The notes beneath the pieces were generated by a model. That model had not been told where the DNA came from. It searched no databases and was given only the letters and a program-made list of their open reading frames with translations. A stretch of 64,000 nt of DNA from Prevotella sp. (lineage in GTDB: Bacteria; Bacteroidota; Bacteroidia; Bacteroidales; Dysgonomonadaceae): NCBI GenBank assembly GCA_031285625.1, contig JAITVV010000036.1, positions 1 to 64,000 on the forward strand, given 5' to 3'. Shown in pieces: positions 1 through 8,848 of the stretch. Position 1 is the first letter of the stretch. Each line of letters opens with the position of its first letter. The translations under genes were made by a program, and so were the position numbers.

Positions 1-80
1 ATTCATAATTTTCTAGTTTAGTTAAGTATGTATGATTTAATATTTATAGTTTTATGGTTTGAAAAATGATTTTGAAAAAA

Positions 81-190
81 ATCAATGCCTTGAGGAACCT
101 CCTTTACGATTTTCACAAATGGTTTGGAGATAAATACTAAAGACAACAAGCAGTATTTTTTTAAAACTCCATATTTTTCAAGACATTGAA
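81..190. repeat. Inverted-repeat (MITE-like) element, copy A
   Basis: ATCAATGCCTT at 81-91 faces AAGACATTGAA at 180-190, an imperfect 11-base terminal inverted repeat around about 90 bases. The interior shares CTCCTT(T)ACGATTTTC with copy B, and AAACTCCAT followed by a CATTGA end with copy C. No transposase is present. Seen directly; the mobile or MITE nature is inferred. Confidence 0.55.
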
Positions 191-376
191 TTTGTATAAT
201 TGCATTAGGCAAAATAGAATAATTATATTGCCAATGTATAATATTTAAGCTTCCATGATAAGTAGGAGAAATAATCTCCGGCATTATTTGGGGAGTATTC
301 GTGATACATTGTGAAAAGAACATAACAGAAAATGTTAGTTTTGTCTTCATAAATGGGGTGTATGGTTTGGAGCGTT

Positions 377-511
377 GCATAAAAAATTCAATGCCTTGAT
401 GTTTCTCCTTACGATTTTCCCAAACAGTAGGAAAAATAATAATGAGGATGACAAATTCAAAGACAAATACCTATTCTCTCATTGTTTATTAAGGCATTGA
501 ATTTTTTATGC
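377..511. repeat. Inverted-repeat (MITE-like) element, copy B
   Basis: A perfect 21-base inverted repeat: bases 377-397 (GCATAAAAAATTCAATGCCT plus T) are the exact reverse complement of 491-511, with 93 bases between. The inner 11 bases match the ends of copies A and C. After CAATGCCTTGA the interior repeats copy A's CTCCTTACGATTTTC. It is the best-preserved copy. Confidence 0.7.
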
Positions 512-1028
512 GATGTCTTTTAATTTAAAATACTTTACAAGTAGTTATTTTGTTATCTTAGCCCGTAGCCTTGTCTTCGTTGCTTGTTTTTGCAGCTCGT
601 AGCTTGTATGTTGCTTGTTCGTTGCAATTACAAAGAAAATAATTGGACATTAAAAAAACATGTATAATCTGTAGGTAGTCATTTAATTTTTGTATTTATA
701 GTTTACTTGAATGATATATGTTAAAACTCAATTTGAATCATATTTCTTATTGGTCGAACATTGTGTCATATTTAGTTGTTTTGTATTTATGAAAATGGAT
801 ATAAATGCGATTATTTCATATTTTTCGATAAGTAAGAAAGGGGTAAAATCTTTTATCTTTAATCCGGGAATGAAAGCGATCCAAAAAATATTCTTTAGCA
901 TATATCAAGCTGCAAATAGAAATTCTGACCATAAATGTTTATATATGTATGGTATCCAGATATTTGTTCTTCATTCTTTTGTTAATAATCTTAACACTTT
1001 AAATAATTATACAATCCAATAATTTTAT

Positions 1029-1994
1029 ATGAAAAATTATAGTGAACTTGATTTCATTAACAAAATATTGGAAAGAATTCCTTCTGATATAAAGGCTGCT
1101 GATTATTTAGCAGAAACCTTAAATTTGGGTAAAGAATCTGTATATCGGCGTCTAAGGGGGATTATTCCTTTTACATTCGAAGAAGTATTGAGTTTATCTA
1201 AAATATTAGGGTTTTCGATGGATGAAATACTTAAAGGTAATAAAAGTGAATATGCATCATTTAATGTAATGAATGATAGGCTTATAGGTGCCGAAGATGG
1301 CTTTCTTAAAATGTATAGATTTCATCGTGAAATTATGGAAGAAATCCATAAATCAGAGAATAATCATATGACAGTATCCAGTAACCGCATACTGGCCATT
1401 TTTGCAAGTCCCTTTGATCATCTTTTTAAGTTCTTTTATTACAAATGGTTGCATCAGTTTGGATATACCTCTTTAAATTTTAAGTTTTCGGATGTACTGG
1501 TTCCTGATGAACTGAATGATCTGCGAAGAAAAGTAATAAGCCATCCCGGCACTTTAAATATGCATTTTATAACAGATAGGAATGTATTATATAATACTAT
1601 TAAAGAAATTAGATACTATATTGATAGAGGCCTGATGGATAAGGAAGGAATACAATTGATTAAAAACGACTTAAGAATGTTTATCGAGACATTTTTTTCA
1701 TTCTCTGTAGACAATGTATCTGAAGAAGAACTAAAATCCGAGGTTTATATATCATCCCTCAATATAGAAGGTAACACCTCTTATATTGTTTATGATAATA
1801 AAGTATTATCATATTGCTGGACTTATTCAGATACGGGTATATATACTTCAGATACAGTCTTTTGTGCTCTTCAGAAAGATTGGCTCGATTCTTTGAAAAA
1901 ATATACTATTCTTATTTCTAATTCGAACCAGAAAATGCAGGCGGAATTATATAATTTATTTATTAATCAACTAGAAACATTGACTCAAGAATAG
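1029..1994 (+). CDS. HTH DNA-binding protein, tandem paralog 1
   Basis: A 321-residue protein with an N-terminal helix-turn-helix at about residues 18-66: a YLAETLNLGKESVYRRLRG core, then an FTFEEVLSLSKILGFSMDEI second half. The pattern resembles XRE/BetR-type domains. The remaining 250 residues have no motif I can name; conserved blocks shared with the next gene are FYYKWLHQF, LYNTIKEIRYY.DRGL and W.DSLKKY..LI..SNQKMQA. There is no signal peptide or membrane segment, so a cytoplasmic transcriptional regulator is likely. It is followed after 29 bases by a paralog and is probably co-transcribed with it. The ATG at 1029 fits where the HTH begins. The function of the C-terminal domain, perhaps ligand binding or dimerisation, is unknown. 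Confidence 0.75.
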   Translation: MKNYSELDFINKILERIPSDIKAADYLAETLNLGKESVYRRLRGIIPFTFEEVLSLSKILGFSMDEILKGNKSEYASFNVMNDRLIGAEDGFLKMYRFHREIMEEIHKSENNHMTVSSNRILAIFASPFDHLFKFFYYKWLHQFGYTSLNFKFSDVLVPDELNDLRRKVISHPGTLNMHFITDRNVLYNTIKEIRYYIDRGLMDKEGIQLIKNDLRMFIETFFSFSVDNVSEEELKSEVYISSLNIEGNTSYIVYDNKVLSYCWTYSDTGIYTSDTVFCALQKDWLDSLKKYTILISNSNQKMQAELYNLFINQLETLTQE

Positions 1995-2023
1995 GAATCC
2001 TGAAAAGAAAGGATAAGAAAACG

Positions 2024-2980
2024 ATGGATAATAAATTAAAAGAAATTCTTATAAAAAAGATACTGGATAATATACCAACTAATGTAAAACCGGTTAATTA
2101 TTTGACTGATATCTTAGACATGGGTAAAGAATCTGTTTACAGGCGTTTGAATGGACAGATCGGGTTTACTCTGGCTGAAATTGTAAAATTATCAACTGAG
2201 TTAAATTTCTCTTTAAATGAGATACATAGTGAATATGATAATAATTTAGCAGTATTTGAATTTTATAAAGACAGGTTAAATGGTCCTGAACAGAGTTTCT
2301 ATACATTACTGCAGTCATTCTATGACAGGATGATTACTGTTTATGGCGCTGATCAAAGCCATACTGATATGGCTATAAATCGTTTGCTCGGATCACTAGC
2401 TTTACAGTATGATTATTTGTATAAGTTTGTGTATTATAAATGGATACATCAATTTGATAAGGTTCCTTTGAATTACTATTATCGCGATCTTGAACTTTCA
2501 TCTGACATGATTAGTATGGTGAAGAAGGGTACCTATTATCAGCAACGGTTAAGTAAAACAATTATTCTGGATGAGAATACACTCTACAATACGATTCAGG
2601 AGATAAAATATTATAGGGACAGAGGGCTTATTGATGATGAAGAAGCGTTGCTGATCAAAGGGGATCTGATAAAGCTGCTAGGAAATCTTGAATTTGTATT
2701 AAATACTGGAAAGAACCATGTAGGCACGAGTTGGGAAATATACTTATGCTCAATAGATGTTTGTTCTAATGCTACCTGTCTAAACTACGATGGACAAGTA
2801 TCTTCTTCATTCTGGTTACACTCTGATGGAGCCATAAATACATCTGATCATCAGATATACAATTTACAGATGGAATGGATAGATTCTTTAAAAAAATACT
2901 CCACCCTGATAACTAAGTCGAATCAGAAGATGCAAGCTGATTTCTTGAATAGGCAATATAAACTTTTAGAAGAGTTCTAG
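2024..2980 (+). CDS. HTH DNA-binding protein, tandem paralog 2
   Basis: A 318-residue protein colinear with the preceding gene over its whole length and arisen by tandem duplication. The HTH is at about residues 18-66 (YLTDILDMGKESVYRRLNG, then FTLAEIVKLSTELNFSLNEI). Shared C-terminal blocks are FVYYKWIHQF, LYNTIQEIKYYRDRGL and WIDSLKKYSTLITKSNQKMQ. A purine-rich stretch (AAAGGATAAG) precedes the ATG and may help translation. By eye the recognition region is nearly identical in the pair (GKESVYRRL), so both may bind similar DNA while the divergent middle could sense different inputs; that is inference. No membrane segment or signal peptide is visible. Confidence 0.75.
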   Translation: MDNKLKEILIKKILDNIPTNVKPVNYLTDILDMGKESVYRRLNGQIGFTLAEIVKLSTELNFSLNEIHSEYDNNLAVFEFYKDRLNGPEQSFYTLLQSFYDRMITVYGADQSHTDMAINRLLGSLALQYDYLYKFVYYKWIHQFDKVPLNYYYRDLELSSDMISMVKKGTYYQQRLSKTIILDENTLYNTIQEIKYYRDRGLIDDEEALLIKGDLIKLLGNLEFVLNTGKNHVGTSWEIYLCSIDVCSNATCLNYDGQVSSSFWLHSDGAINTSDHQIYNLQMEWIDSLKKYSTLITKSNQKMQADFLNRQYKLLEEF

Positions 2981-3042
2981 TTATATATTTTAATAAACGA
3001 TCCTCCGTCGAAAAAGGAATTGCATAATACACCATGTTACCT

Positions 3043-3064
3043 GATAAAAATGAGTATTTTTATC
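3043..3064 (+). promoter_or_regulatory. AT-rich hairpin just upstream of the ABC1 kinase gene
   Basis: A perfect 9-base stem, GATAAAAAT-GAGT-ATTTTTATC, ends 16 bases before the ATG at 3081. It could terminate the HTH pair or be a leader hairpin of the kinase gene. There is no long T-run after it, so a leader role is as likely. Confidence 0.35.
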
Positions 3065-3080
3065 AATTAATTTTTCGGAT

Positions 3081-4736
3081 ATGGATAATATTAAAAAGAT
3101 AAAACGAACTGCGCAATTGGCTACAGTCCTAACAAAATATGGATTTGAAACGCTAGTTACACAAACTGATATAAAGAAGCTTATTCCGGATGCCTATATA
3201 CAGCATAGCGAGAAACGGAAAGAAATTTTCTCTTTAAATATATATGAGCGTATCCGGATGGTTCTCGAAGAATTGGGGCCTGCCTATGTAAAGCTAGGAC
3301 AATTATTGAGTAACCGAGATGATTTGTTGCCGGAGGAACTGACGGGTGAACTACAAAAGCTCCAAGATGATGTTTCTTATAAGGATATTGATATATGCAC
3401 AACACTGAAAGAAGAACTGGGGATAGAACCGGATAAGCTATTTGAAGAAATAAATACTGTTCCTATTGCGGCAGCTTCATTATCGCAGGTATACACTGCC
3501 ATATTGAGGGAGGGACAGCAAAAAATAATAATAAAAGTAAAACGAAAAGGTATTAGTGAAATCATTGAGGCTGATGTACTGATCATGAAAGATTTTGCAC
3601 ATTTGCTTGAAAAGTATTATGATGCAGCTAAAAAAGTAGGGCTTTATAATATTGTATGCACATTTGAGAATTCTATACTTTCCGAAATGTCATTTGTACA
3701 AGAATTAATCAATATAGAGCGGTTCAGAGTAAACTTCGAAGGTAACGATTCTATTTATATACCAAAGACATACAAGGAATTGTCGAATAGCAATATTCTC
3801 TGTATGGAATTTATTGATGGGATAAAGATATCAGACAGAGAGAAACTGATAGATAACGGACTGAATACTACAGATATTGCTTCTACGGTGGTTGACTTAT
3901 ACCTGAAACAAGTGATTGATTATGGTTTCTTTCATGCTGATCCTCATTCCGGTAATATATTTGTTCTGACTACTGGGCAGATTGCCTTTATAGACTATGG
4001 TTCGGTGGGAAAGATGCTCCCGAGGGATAAAGAGCACCTTGCTGATTTTGTTATTTATGCACTCCGAAAAGACACAAAACGTATGATCAGAGTGATAAAG
4101 AAAGTAGCAGTGAAGTATAGCATTTCCAATGAGACCCGTATGGAACGCGACCTTTATGAATTTCTTGATGTTATGGAGAGCAGTTCGATCAGGGAATTGG
4201 ATTCGAAAGACATGATGAAGCGGTTGAGTAAACTATTGAATGAGAATCAGACTGTTTTGCCGGAATATGTTTATTTACTGGTAAGAGGTATCGTCCTGCT
4301 TGAAGGAATAGGACGGGAACTGGGGCTTGATATAAATATAATAGAAAGTGTAAAGCCTTATGGAATTAAGATGATGAAAAGACGTTTGAATCCACAATAT
4401 CTGACAAACAAACTAATAGATAAATTATATAATCTGGGAGACCGCCTGGAAGAAATGCCTGAAGATGTTCACTCTTTAGTACAAAAGATTAATAATGATG
4501 AGCTAAAGGTTACTCACAGTATAAACGGATTAAGTGATATAAGAAACACAATCAATCGTTTGGTAATTGCCATAATCATATCTGCATCAGCAATTGGGTC
4601 TTCAATTCTTATATTAGCTAAAATGCCTCCTTTGCTGTGGAATGTCTCAGTATTAGGATTCCTTGGTTTTGTATTTTCTATGGTGATGACCATTATTTTA
4701 ATACTTATTATTCTTCGGAATAAAATAGATAATTAG
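3081..4736 (+). CDS. ABC1/UbiB-family atypical kinase
   Basis: A 551-residue member of the ABC1/AarF/UbiB protein-kinase-like family. The family signature KxGQ is K71-LGQ, inside ELGPAYVKLGQLLSNRDDLLP. The alanine-rich nucleotide loop AAAS is at 130-133 and the IKVKRKG lysine strand at 151-157. The catalytic-loop equivalent HADPHSGN is at 285-292 and the metal-binding IDYG at 304-307. Two C-terminal hydrophobic segments (about 506-528 and 530-548) anchor it in the inner membrane, as in UbiB/COQ8. In ubiquinone makers UbiB supports quinone synthesis or transport; this lineage is expected to use menaquinone, so a role in isoprenoid-quinone lipid handling is plausible but unproven. It ends in a bidirectional terminator. 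Confidence 0.88.
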   Translation: MDNIKKIKRTAQLATVLTKYGFETLVTQTDIKKLIPDAYIQHSEKRKEIFSLNIYERIRMVLEELGPAYVKLGQLLSNRDDLLPEELTGELQKLQDDVSYKDIDICTTLKEELGIEPDKLFEEINTVPIAAASLSQVYTAILREGQQKIIIKVKRKGISEIIEADVLIMKDFAHLLEKYYDAAKKVGLYNIVCTFENSILSEMSFVQELINIERFRVNFEGNDSIYIPKTYKELSNSNILCMEFIDGIKISDREKLIDNGLNTTDIASTVVDLYLKQVIDYGFFHADPHSGNIFVLTTGQIAFIDYGSVGKMLPRDKEHLADFVIYALRKDTKRMIRVIKKVAVKYSISNETRMERDLYEFLDVMESSSIRELDSKDMMKRLSKLLNENQTVLPEYVYLLVRGIVLLEGIGRELGLDINIIESVKPYGIKMMKRRLNPQYLTNKLIDKLYNLGDRLEEMPEDVHSLVQKINNDELKVTHSINGLSDIRNTINRLVIAIIISASAIGSSILILAKMPPLLWNVSVLGFLGFVFSMVMTIILILIILRNKIDN

Positions 4737-4740
4737 AATA

Positions 4741-4770
4741 TAAAAGCCTGATAAGATTATCAGGCTTTTA
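4741..4770. terminator. Bidirectional terminator
   Basis: A perfect 14-base stem (TAAAAGCCTGATAA, GA, TTATCAGGCTTTTA) between two convergent genes. It has A-rich and T-rich flanks on either side, so it can stop transcription from both directions. Confidence 0.9.
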
Positions 4771-4786
4771 TTCATTTACTATATCT

Positions 4787-6049
4787 TTATTCAAGAATTA
4801 TCAGAGGTTTGTCTGATATATCCGTGCTGGATGATTTCGATTTGGTTGTATCATTCTTCTTACATCTGATAGGAAGTTGTGCAGAATAAGTGATATTGGC
4901 AAATTTGCTACTATTGATAGTTCCATCAATATAACTGGCAAATCCCCAAAGATTCTCTAACACATTACCATTACTTGGAACCAGTTCATCTCTTGTTGTA
5001 TCACTTGCCCAGAATATTCCAGCTTGATTTGCCAGAACTACTCTTTGGAGATATTCCGGATAAGTAGAGGGATCTGTTTTCCCTACATAGTCGTAATCTG
5101 GAGTCGGGTTTATGGTCCCACTATTTGTTACATAGCCTAATAGGTGAGCATTAAATCCTCCTTGTTCACGGCTTCTGCTGCGTGCATCCGCAGCTTCTTC
5201 TATAGCCATCATATTATAATCAATATTTGCATTGATTCTGCTATGTGCATACTGGCATGGATTCTGGTAAACAATATCTGCAAGCTCTGCCCATTCCGCC
5301 AGGGTAGGTACATGCCATCCATCAGGACAAATTCCTTGTATTCCGGTTGTCGGCTTGGCTGCCTTCATCTCGTCCCATGTTGTTCTTAATGCTGCCCATC
5401 CATTATAGATATAACCATATTCAGGATGACTGCTCATGAAATTTTTATCCAGTTTAGGATACCAAAACATAGGTTCGTAGTATCGGGAATTATATACAGG
5501 TCTATATTTTCCGGGCTCTTTAAATACACCATCCGATCCGTCAGGCCACTTTTCTGCTCTGAGGTTTTCAAGCATCCACCATCCGGCATTACCAAATTTA
5601 CCTATTTGATATTGTTCTGTTTTGGAGGGGTTGCGTTTATCTATCAATATATCTGTTTCGCCAGGGAATATACCTTCTCCTAAAGGAATCCATTCTTTTC
5701 CATCCCAAACTTGTACCCCGGGATAAATGTCTTCACAAAGGTCTGTATTCAGATTGTATACCACCAGTCCGGTATGAAGAGCATCTTCTGTGTCCTTTTT
5801 TTGATCTGTGTTATTTTCATAATTGGTATCGCCCGTAAACATAGGGAAAAGGTTACTTTTGTCTGTCAGATTAACGCGGGGTAGTCCCAATCCTCCATTT
5901 GCATTTGCTCCTGCACTTGAATTTTCCTTTATATCAAGTAATCCACCGGCTATAGGGGCTTTATCAGAACCTATCGTTACCTGTCCTGATAAATTAGTAC
6001 TTATTAAGACAGTAATGCTGAATAATAAGAATGTAAAATTTGTTTTCAT
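4787..6049 (-). CDS. FISUMP-domain secreted protein
   Basis: A 420-residue protein with an N-terminal signal peptide (MKTNFTFLLFSITVLIST, cleavage near SGQ). The C-terminal half carries the Fibrobacter-type major paralogous (FISUMP) fold signatures: a W.LENLR-like block (GWWMLENLRAEKWPDG), GICPDGWHVPTLAEWAEL at about 244-262, FWASDTT, and a terminal LPIRCKK resembling the family's SVRCV ending. Family members are exported cell-surface or extracellular proteins of unknown biochemical role. The gene lies downstream of a TPR/AraC-type membrane regulator on the same strand, across a 329-base gap, so it may be a target of that regulator; this is inference. No lipobox cysteine is present. Confidence 0.8.
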   Translation of the reverse strand: MKTNFTFLLFSITVLISTNLSGQVTIGSDKAPIAGGLLDIKENSSAGANANGGLGLPRVNLTDKSNLFPMFTGDTNYENNTDQKKDTEDALHTGLVVYNLNTDLCEDIYPGVQVWDGKEWIPLGEGIFPGETDILIDKRNPSKTEQYQIGKFGNAGWWMLENLRAEKWPDGSDGVFKEPGKYRPVYNSRYYEPMFWYPKLDKNFMSSHPEYGYIYNGWAALRTTWDEMKAAKPTTGIQGICPDGWHVPTLAEWAELADIVYQNPCQYAHSRINANIDYNMMAIEEAADARSRSREQGGFNAHLLGYVTNSGTINPTPDYDYVGKTDPSTYPEYLQRVVLANQAGIFWASDTTRDELVPSNGNVLENLWGFASYIDGTINSSKFANITYSAQLPIRCKKNDTTKSKSSSTDISDKPLIILE

Positions 6050-6378
6050 AATTTGTAATTTCGTTGTCTTATGTTTGATTAAATAAGTGGAATTTATATT
6101 GTAGAAATGCTATCAATGCCCTCATATTTACTAACTACTAGTAGATAATAAAGAGGGAATAATATGAAGATAAAAACACTCCATTCTTCCGAGGCATTGA
6201 TCCTGTTTTTGTCTGTTGTGCAAATGTATAGATCGTATGGAAGAAGGTATTCTTATTCTGGCAAATAAAGGTATGTCTGTCGCAAATAGGGAGTATGAAT
6301 GCAGCAATGAATGGTGCTATATTTGCAACTGACTTATTATCAATGAGTGGAGCTGATTGTTACAAGATAAATTCTATG
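6050..6378. other. 329-base intergenic region between FISUMP gene and TPR/AraC regulator
   Basis: It contains inverted-repeat element copy C (6112-6201) and a possible minus-strand -7 box (TACATTTG, as CAAATGTA at 6221-6228), without a clear -33 partner. Nothing else is recognised. Confidence 0.5.
6112..6201. repeat. Inverted-repeat (MITE-like) element, copy C
   Basis: ATCAATGCC at 6112-6120 is the exact reverse complement of GGCATTGAT at 6193-6201. The ends match those of copies A and B in the first 520 bases. Its right part (AAACACTCCATTCTTCCGAGGCATTGAT, split here by description only) tracks copy A's AAACTCCATATTTTTCAAG stretch. It sits in the likely leader or promoter region of the FISUMP gene. 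Confidence 0.5.
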
Positions 6379-8094
6379 TTAGTTTTTTGTATTTTCTATG
6401 GATAAATCCCTCATTTCTTTAGGAGTTAAATTATATTTTTGCTTGAATAATCTATAGAAAGTACTTTTATTAAGAAATCCGGAATCTATATATACAACTT
6501 CGATTGATAATTCGGGTTGATTACATAGCAAATGCCGGGCATATTCCAATCTCAGATCATTTATATATTCCATAAATGTCATTTTTTTGCTTTCTTGAAT
6601 GGCTTGTGTGAGATATTGTCTGTTTGTACCAAGTTCAAGAGCTAGCTTTTCTCTTGACAGATCTGGTTCCAGAAAACATAATGTATTTTGAAGATGAATT
6701 ACCATTTTATCATATAGAGATTTCTCTTCCGGTATTTCAACATTATTTGATTTTGATGATAGGAGGCTACTTATCTGATTCTTGTATTTGTCCATCTCAT
6801 TGTATTGTTCAAATAGCTTCCCATTCTTTTTCTTAAGTATGTTGAGATTTCTTTTTACGATGGCGACTACAATAAATAGTAGTATGCATATCACAACTAA
6901 GAAAATTATAAGTATTCTGGTGTTTTGTAGTTTAAGTTTTTCTTTTTCAATCTGATTTTCCAATTTGGATACATGGTATGTTGTACGCAATTCATTAATT
7001 TGCTTGCTCGTATTAGCTTTTTCTAACGAGTCGGAAAAATGGGTAATACTATTTTTTAAAAGGATAGCATTTTCAAAGTCATTTTTGGCAGAATATATGT
7101 CAATCTTTTTTGTGGTAGCAGAAATATAATTTATATTGTCTCCTATCTCCGAAAATCGTTTTATCGCTTGATCTATAGCTTCTAAAGCTTTATTGTATTC
7201 TCTGGTATACAGATAGTAGTCAGCATAGAGGCTTTGTATATAATAGTAATATTTTTCTGCTTTATCTGAGGTATGTTGTGCAGATAGAATATCTAATATT
7301 TGTTTTGCCTCTTTCCATCTTTTTAGTTTTATTAAAGAGGTCGCCCTGTTCAGATCTAGTAAAGTCGGTAATATCTGATAACTCCTGTTTTGAGGATTTT
7401 TATTGATGTAAAATTCTGCTGAATCGCAATATGATAGAGCTTCTTCATACTTACCTTCAGCATCAGCTATCTGTGATCCGCTAGAAAAAATAAAAGGCAG
7501 GCTCGATTCAATTCTGGAATTAATTTCAGGCCGGATGTCCATCATCTTTTGAAAAGTAGCGCTGGCTTCTGCAGGCCTTTCTAATATCATATATATATTA
7601 GAAAGTAACTCATATACTTCAAACTCTTGATATTTATCATGATTACTTTGTACATCTTCGAGTAACGATTTTGTCTTTTCCAAAGCTATATCGGCACTCT
7701 CATATTGCATCGTCCATTGAATAAGTACCAGATCTATACGGGAAGCATCATTTTTGGCCCCTTCTTTATTAAAATAGTATTTTGCTTGCTGGGCGAAGTA
7801 GGGGATACTGTCCTTTTGTTCCAGGTTCATATTGGTTAATAACATATATCTGTAAGCCAAAGCAATATAGTGATCCTCTTTTAATTGTTCTGCTATGTTT
7901 TTAAGTGTACGGGCATTTGATATGCCTTCTTTACCAAAAACAGAAGAAGAGCATATTTTGGCAAGAGAATCGAGCTTTTCTTTATTCCATTGTTCCTCAC
8001 TAATATTTGCCGGAGATTCGGTACATGAATATAGGAAATGAAATATTCCTATTATTACCGATGTAATGAGTATAATTCGTTGTAGTTTGTTCAT
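6379..8094 (-). CDS. TPR-membrane-AraC transcriptional regulator
   Basis: A 571-residue hybrid regulator. The N-terminus has a hydrophobic segment and a lipobox-like FLYSC (C24), so it is a lipoprotein or a membrane-anchored protein. Residues about 60-360 form helical tetratricopeptide-like repeats. One membrane helix lies at about 394-413, then a coiled linker, then an AraC-type double HTH at about 480-563 (REKLALELGTNRQYLTQAIQ; SGFLNKSTFYRLFKQKYNLTP). Such Bacteroidetes proteins place the sensor outside the membrane and the DNA-binding domain inside, in one chain without a kinase. The ligand is unknown. The promoter is well placed (8184-8214). The adjacent FISUMP gene is a candidate target. 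Confidence 0.85.
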   Translation of the reverse strand: MNKLQRIILITSVIIGIFHFLYSCTESPANISEEQWNKEKLDSLAKICSSSVFGKEGISNARTLKNIAEQLKEDHYIALAYRYMLLTNMNLEQKDSIPYFAQQAKYYFNKEGAKNDASRIDLVLIQWTMQYESADIALEKTKSLLEDVQSNHDKYQEFEVYELLSNIYMILERPAEASATFQKMMDIRPEINSRIESSLPFIFSSGSQIADAEGKYEEALSYCDSAEFYINKNPQNRSYQILPTLLDLNRATSLIKLKRWKEAKQILDILSAQHTSDKAEKYYYYIQSLYADYYLYTREYNKALEAIDQAIKRFSEIGDNINYISATTKKIDIYSAKNDFENAILLKNSITHFSDSLEKANTSKQINELRTTYHVSKLENQIEKEKLKLQNTRILIIFLVVICILLFIVVAIVKRNLNILKKKNGKLFEQYNEMDKYKNQISSLLSSKSNNVEIPEEKSLYDKMVIHLQNTLCFLEPDLSREKLALELGTNRQYLTQAIQESKKMTFMEYINDLRLEYARHLLCNQPELSIEVVYIDSGFLNKSTFYRLFKQKYNLTPKEMRDLSIENTKN

Positions 8095-8183
8095 AAGTAA
8101 ATATGTCCTATTTCTGAAGTACTGTTACCCTGTACTTTTTAAATAGAATATGAGATATTATTGATACTGTCTTTTGTCCGGTG

Positions 8184-8214
8184 CAAAAATATATGTTATA
8201 TTTAATGTGAACAA
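8184..8214 (-). promoter_or_regulatory. Promoter of the TPR/AraC regulator gene
   Basis: On the minus strand TTG (8214-8212) is followed after 20 bases by TATTTTTG (8191-8184) and then CACC. This matches the Bacteroidetes -33/-7 promoter with ideal spacing. The leader would be about 80 bases. Confidence 0.65.
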
Positions 8215-8397
8215 GTTTTTAACTTTTTTAAGTTTGTTATGAATTAGACTCGGTTGAATCCAATTCATTTTTGACTGATATTGTTAAAACGTAGCTTTTT
8301 TTAGTAAAATGGGATTTTATGTAGTTAGATTATTCTTTTTTTTACTAATTTTGGAGGCGATATGAAGTCGGAACTTCTATTGTTAGTGGATAAATTG

Positions 8398-8435
8398 TAA
8401 AGACAGCAAGCAATATACTTACTCCTTATTTTTCA
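8398..8435. repeat. Partial copy of the inverted-repeat element interior
   Basis: TAAAGACAGCAAGCAATAT (8398-8416) matches 17 of 19 bases with 138-156 inside copy A. It is followed in both by ACTCC and TATTTTTCA. The inverted ends are not recognisable here, so it may be a decayed copy. Confidence 0.35.
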
Positions 8436-8444
8436 GGAAAATAA

Positions 8445-8471
8445 AAAAGCTTATCAGTATGATAAGCTTTT
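8445..8471 (-). terminator. Terminator of the lptE-secG operon
   Basis: An 11-base stem, AAAAGCTTATC (8445-8455) with GATAAGCTTTT (8461-8471), loop AGTAT. On the minus strand it is followed by a T-rich tract, directly downstream of the secG stop. Confidence 0.85.
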
Positions 8472-8494
8472 CGTATATAATATAGTAACTAATT

Positions 8495-8848
8495 TTATTC
8501 AGTCGGTGGCGTTGTCGGTTGTGCTGGTGTTGTTGATGCCGGTGCCGGAAGTGTTGTAGACATATCAGGTGCGCCTGCAGGAATTGTTTGAGTGCCTATT
8601 TCAGGTTTAGGTAAGCCTGTACCTGCTTTTGGTCTGATCATAACGCAAACAATACTCATAACCATTATAAAACCAGCTAGCCCCCATGTTGCTTTTTCTA
8701 GAAAATCGGTAGTTTTGCGAACTCCCATAATTGCATTTGATGATGAAAAACCAGATGAAAGTCCACCACCTTTTGAATTTTGAACAAGAACTATCAGTAC
8801 TAAGGCTATAGCTGCAATTACAATTAATATAGTAATAAGTGCAATCAT
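8495..8848 (-). CDS. secG: SecG, preprotein translocase subunit
   Basis: A 117-residue inner-membrane protein with the SecG layout. A first helix (about 2-22) is followed by the conserved QNSKGGGLSSGF loop, then NAIMGVRKTTDFLEKATW and a second helix (about 54-74). After that comes a Pro/Thr-rich tail (about 75-117), which is common in Bacteroidetes SecG. It supports SecYEG-mediated export. Its start overlaps the stop of the upstream gene by four bases (ATGA), indicating translational coupling. It is the last gene of the sigma-54 activator/lptE/helical-repeat/secG operon and ends at a strong terminator. Confidence 0.95.
   Translation of the reverse strand: MIALITILIVIAAIALVLIVLVQNSKGGGLSSGFSSSNAIMGVRKTTDFLEKATWGLAGFIMVMSIVCVMIRPKAGTGLPKPEIGTQTIPAGAPDMSTTLPAPASTTPAQPTTPPTE

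Larger units (their letters stand above)
1..1028. other. Gene-poor stretch with repeated inverted-repeat elements
   Basis: No convincing gene is seen in the first kilobase. Two open frames exist (minus 18-380, plus 711-1022), but neither shows a recognisable domain, signal peptide or family motif, and the minus one runs through two copies of a repeated inverted-repeat element. Around 540-630 the sequence is locally repetitive, with variants of GTAGC and GTTGCTTG. The stretch may be remnant or regulatory DNA upstream of the HTH gene pair. Confidence 0.6.
8095..8494. other. 400-base intergenic region between secG and the TPR/AraC gene
   Basis: It holds the minus-strand promoter of the TPR/AraC gene (8184-8214), a short leader hairpin (AAGTAC at 8117-8122 with GTACTT at 8132-8137), a decayed fragment resembling repeat copy A (8398-8435) and the secG terminator (8445-8471). 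No coding sequence was recognised. Confidence 0.6.

Noticed and set aside
18-380. Minus-strand open frame of 120 codons
   Set aside because: It runs through inverted-repeat copy A and starts inside copy B, has no recognisable domain or signal peptide, and its composition is that of AT-rich non-coding DNA.
711-1022. Plus-strand open frame of 103 codons before the HTH pair
   Set aside because: Rich in Phe, Ile and Asn as expected of random AT-rich sequence; no motif, no promoter and no known family. It could be a remnant but cannot be supported.
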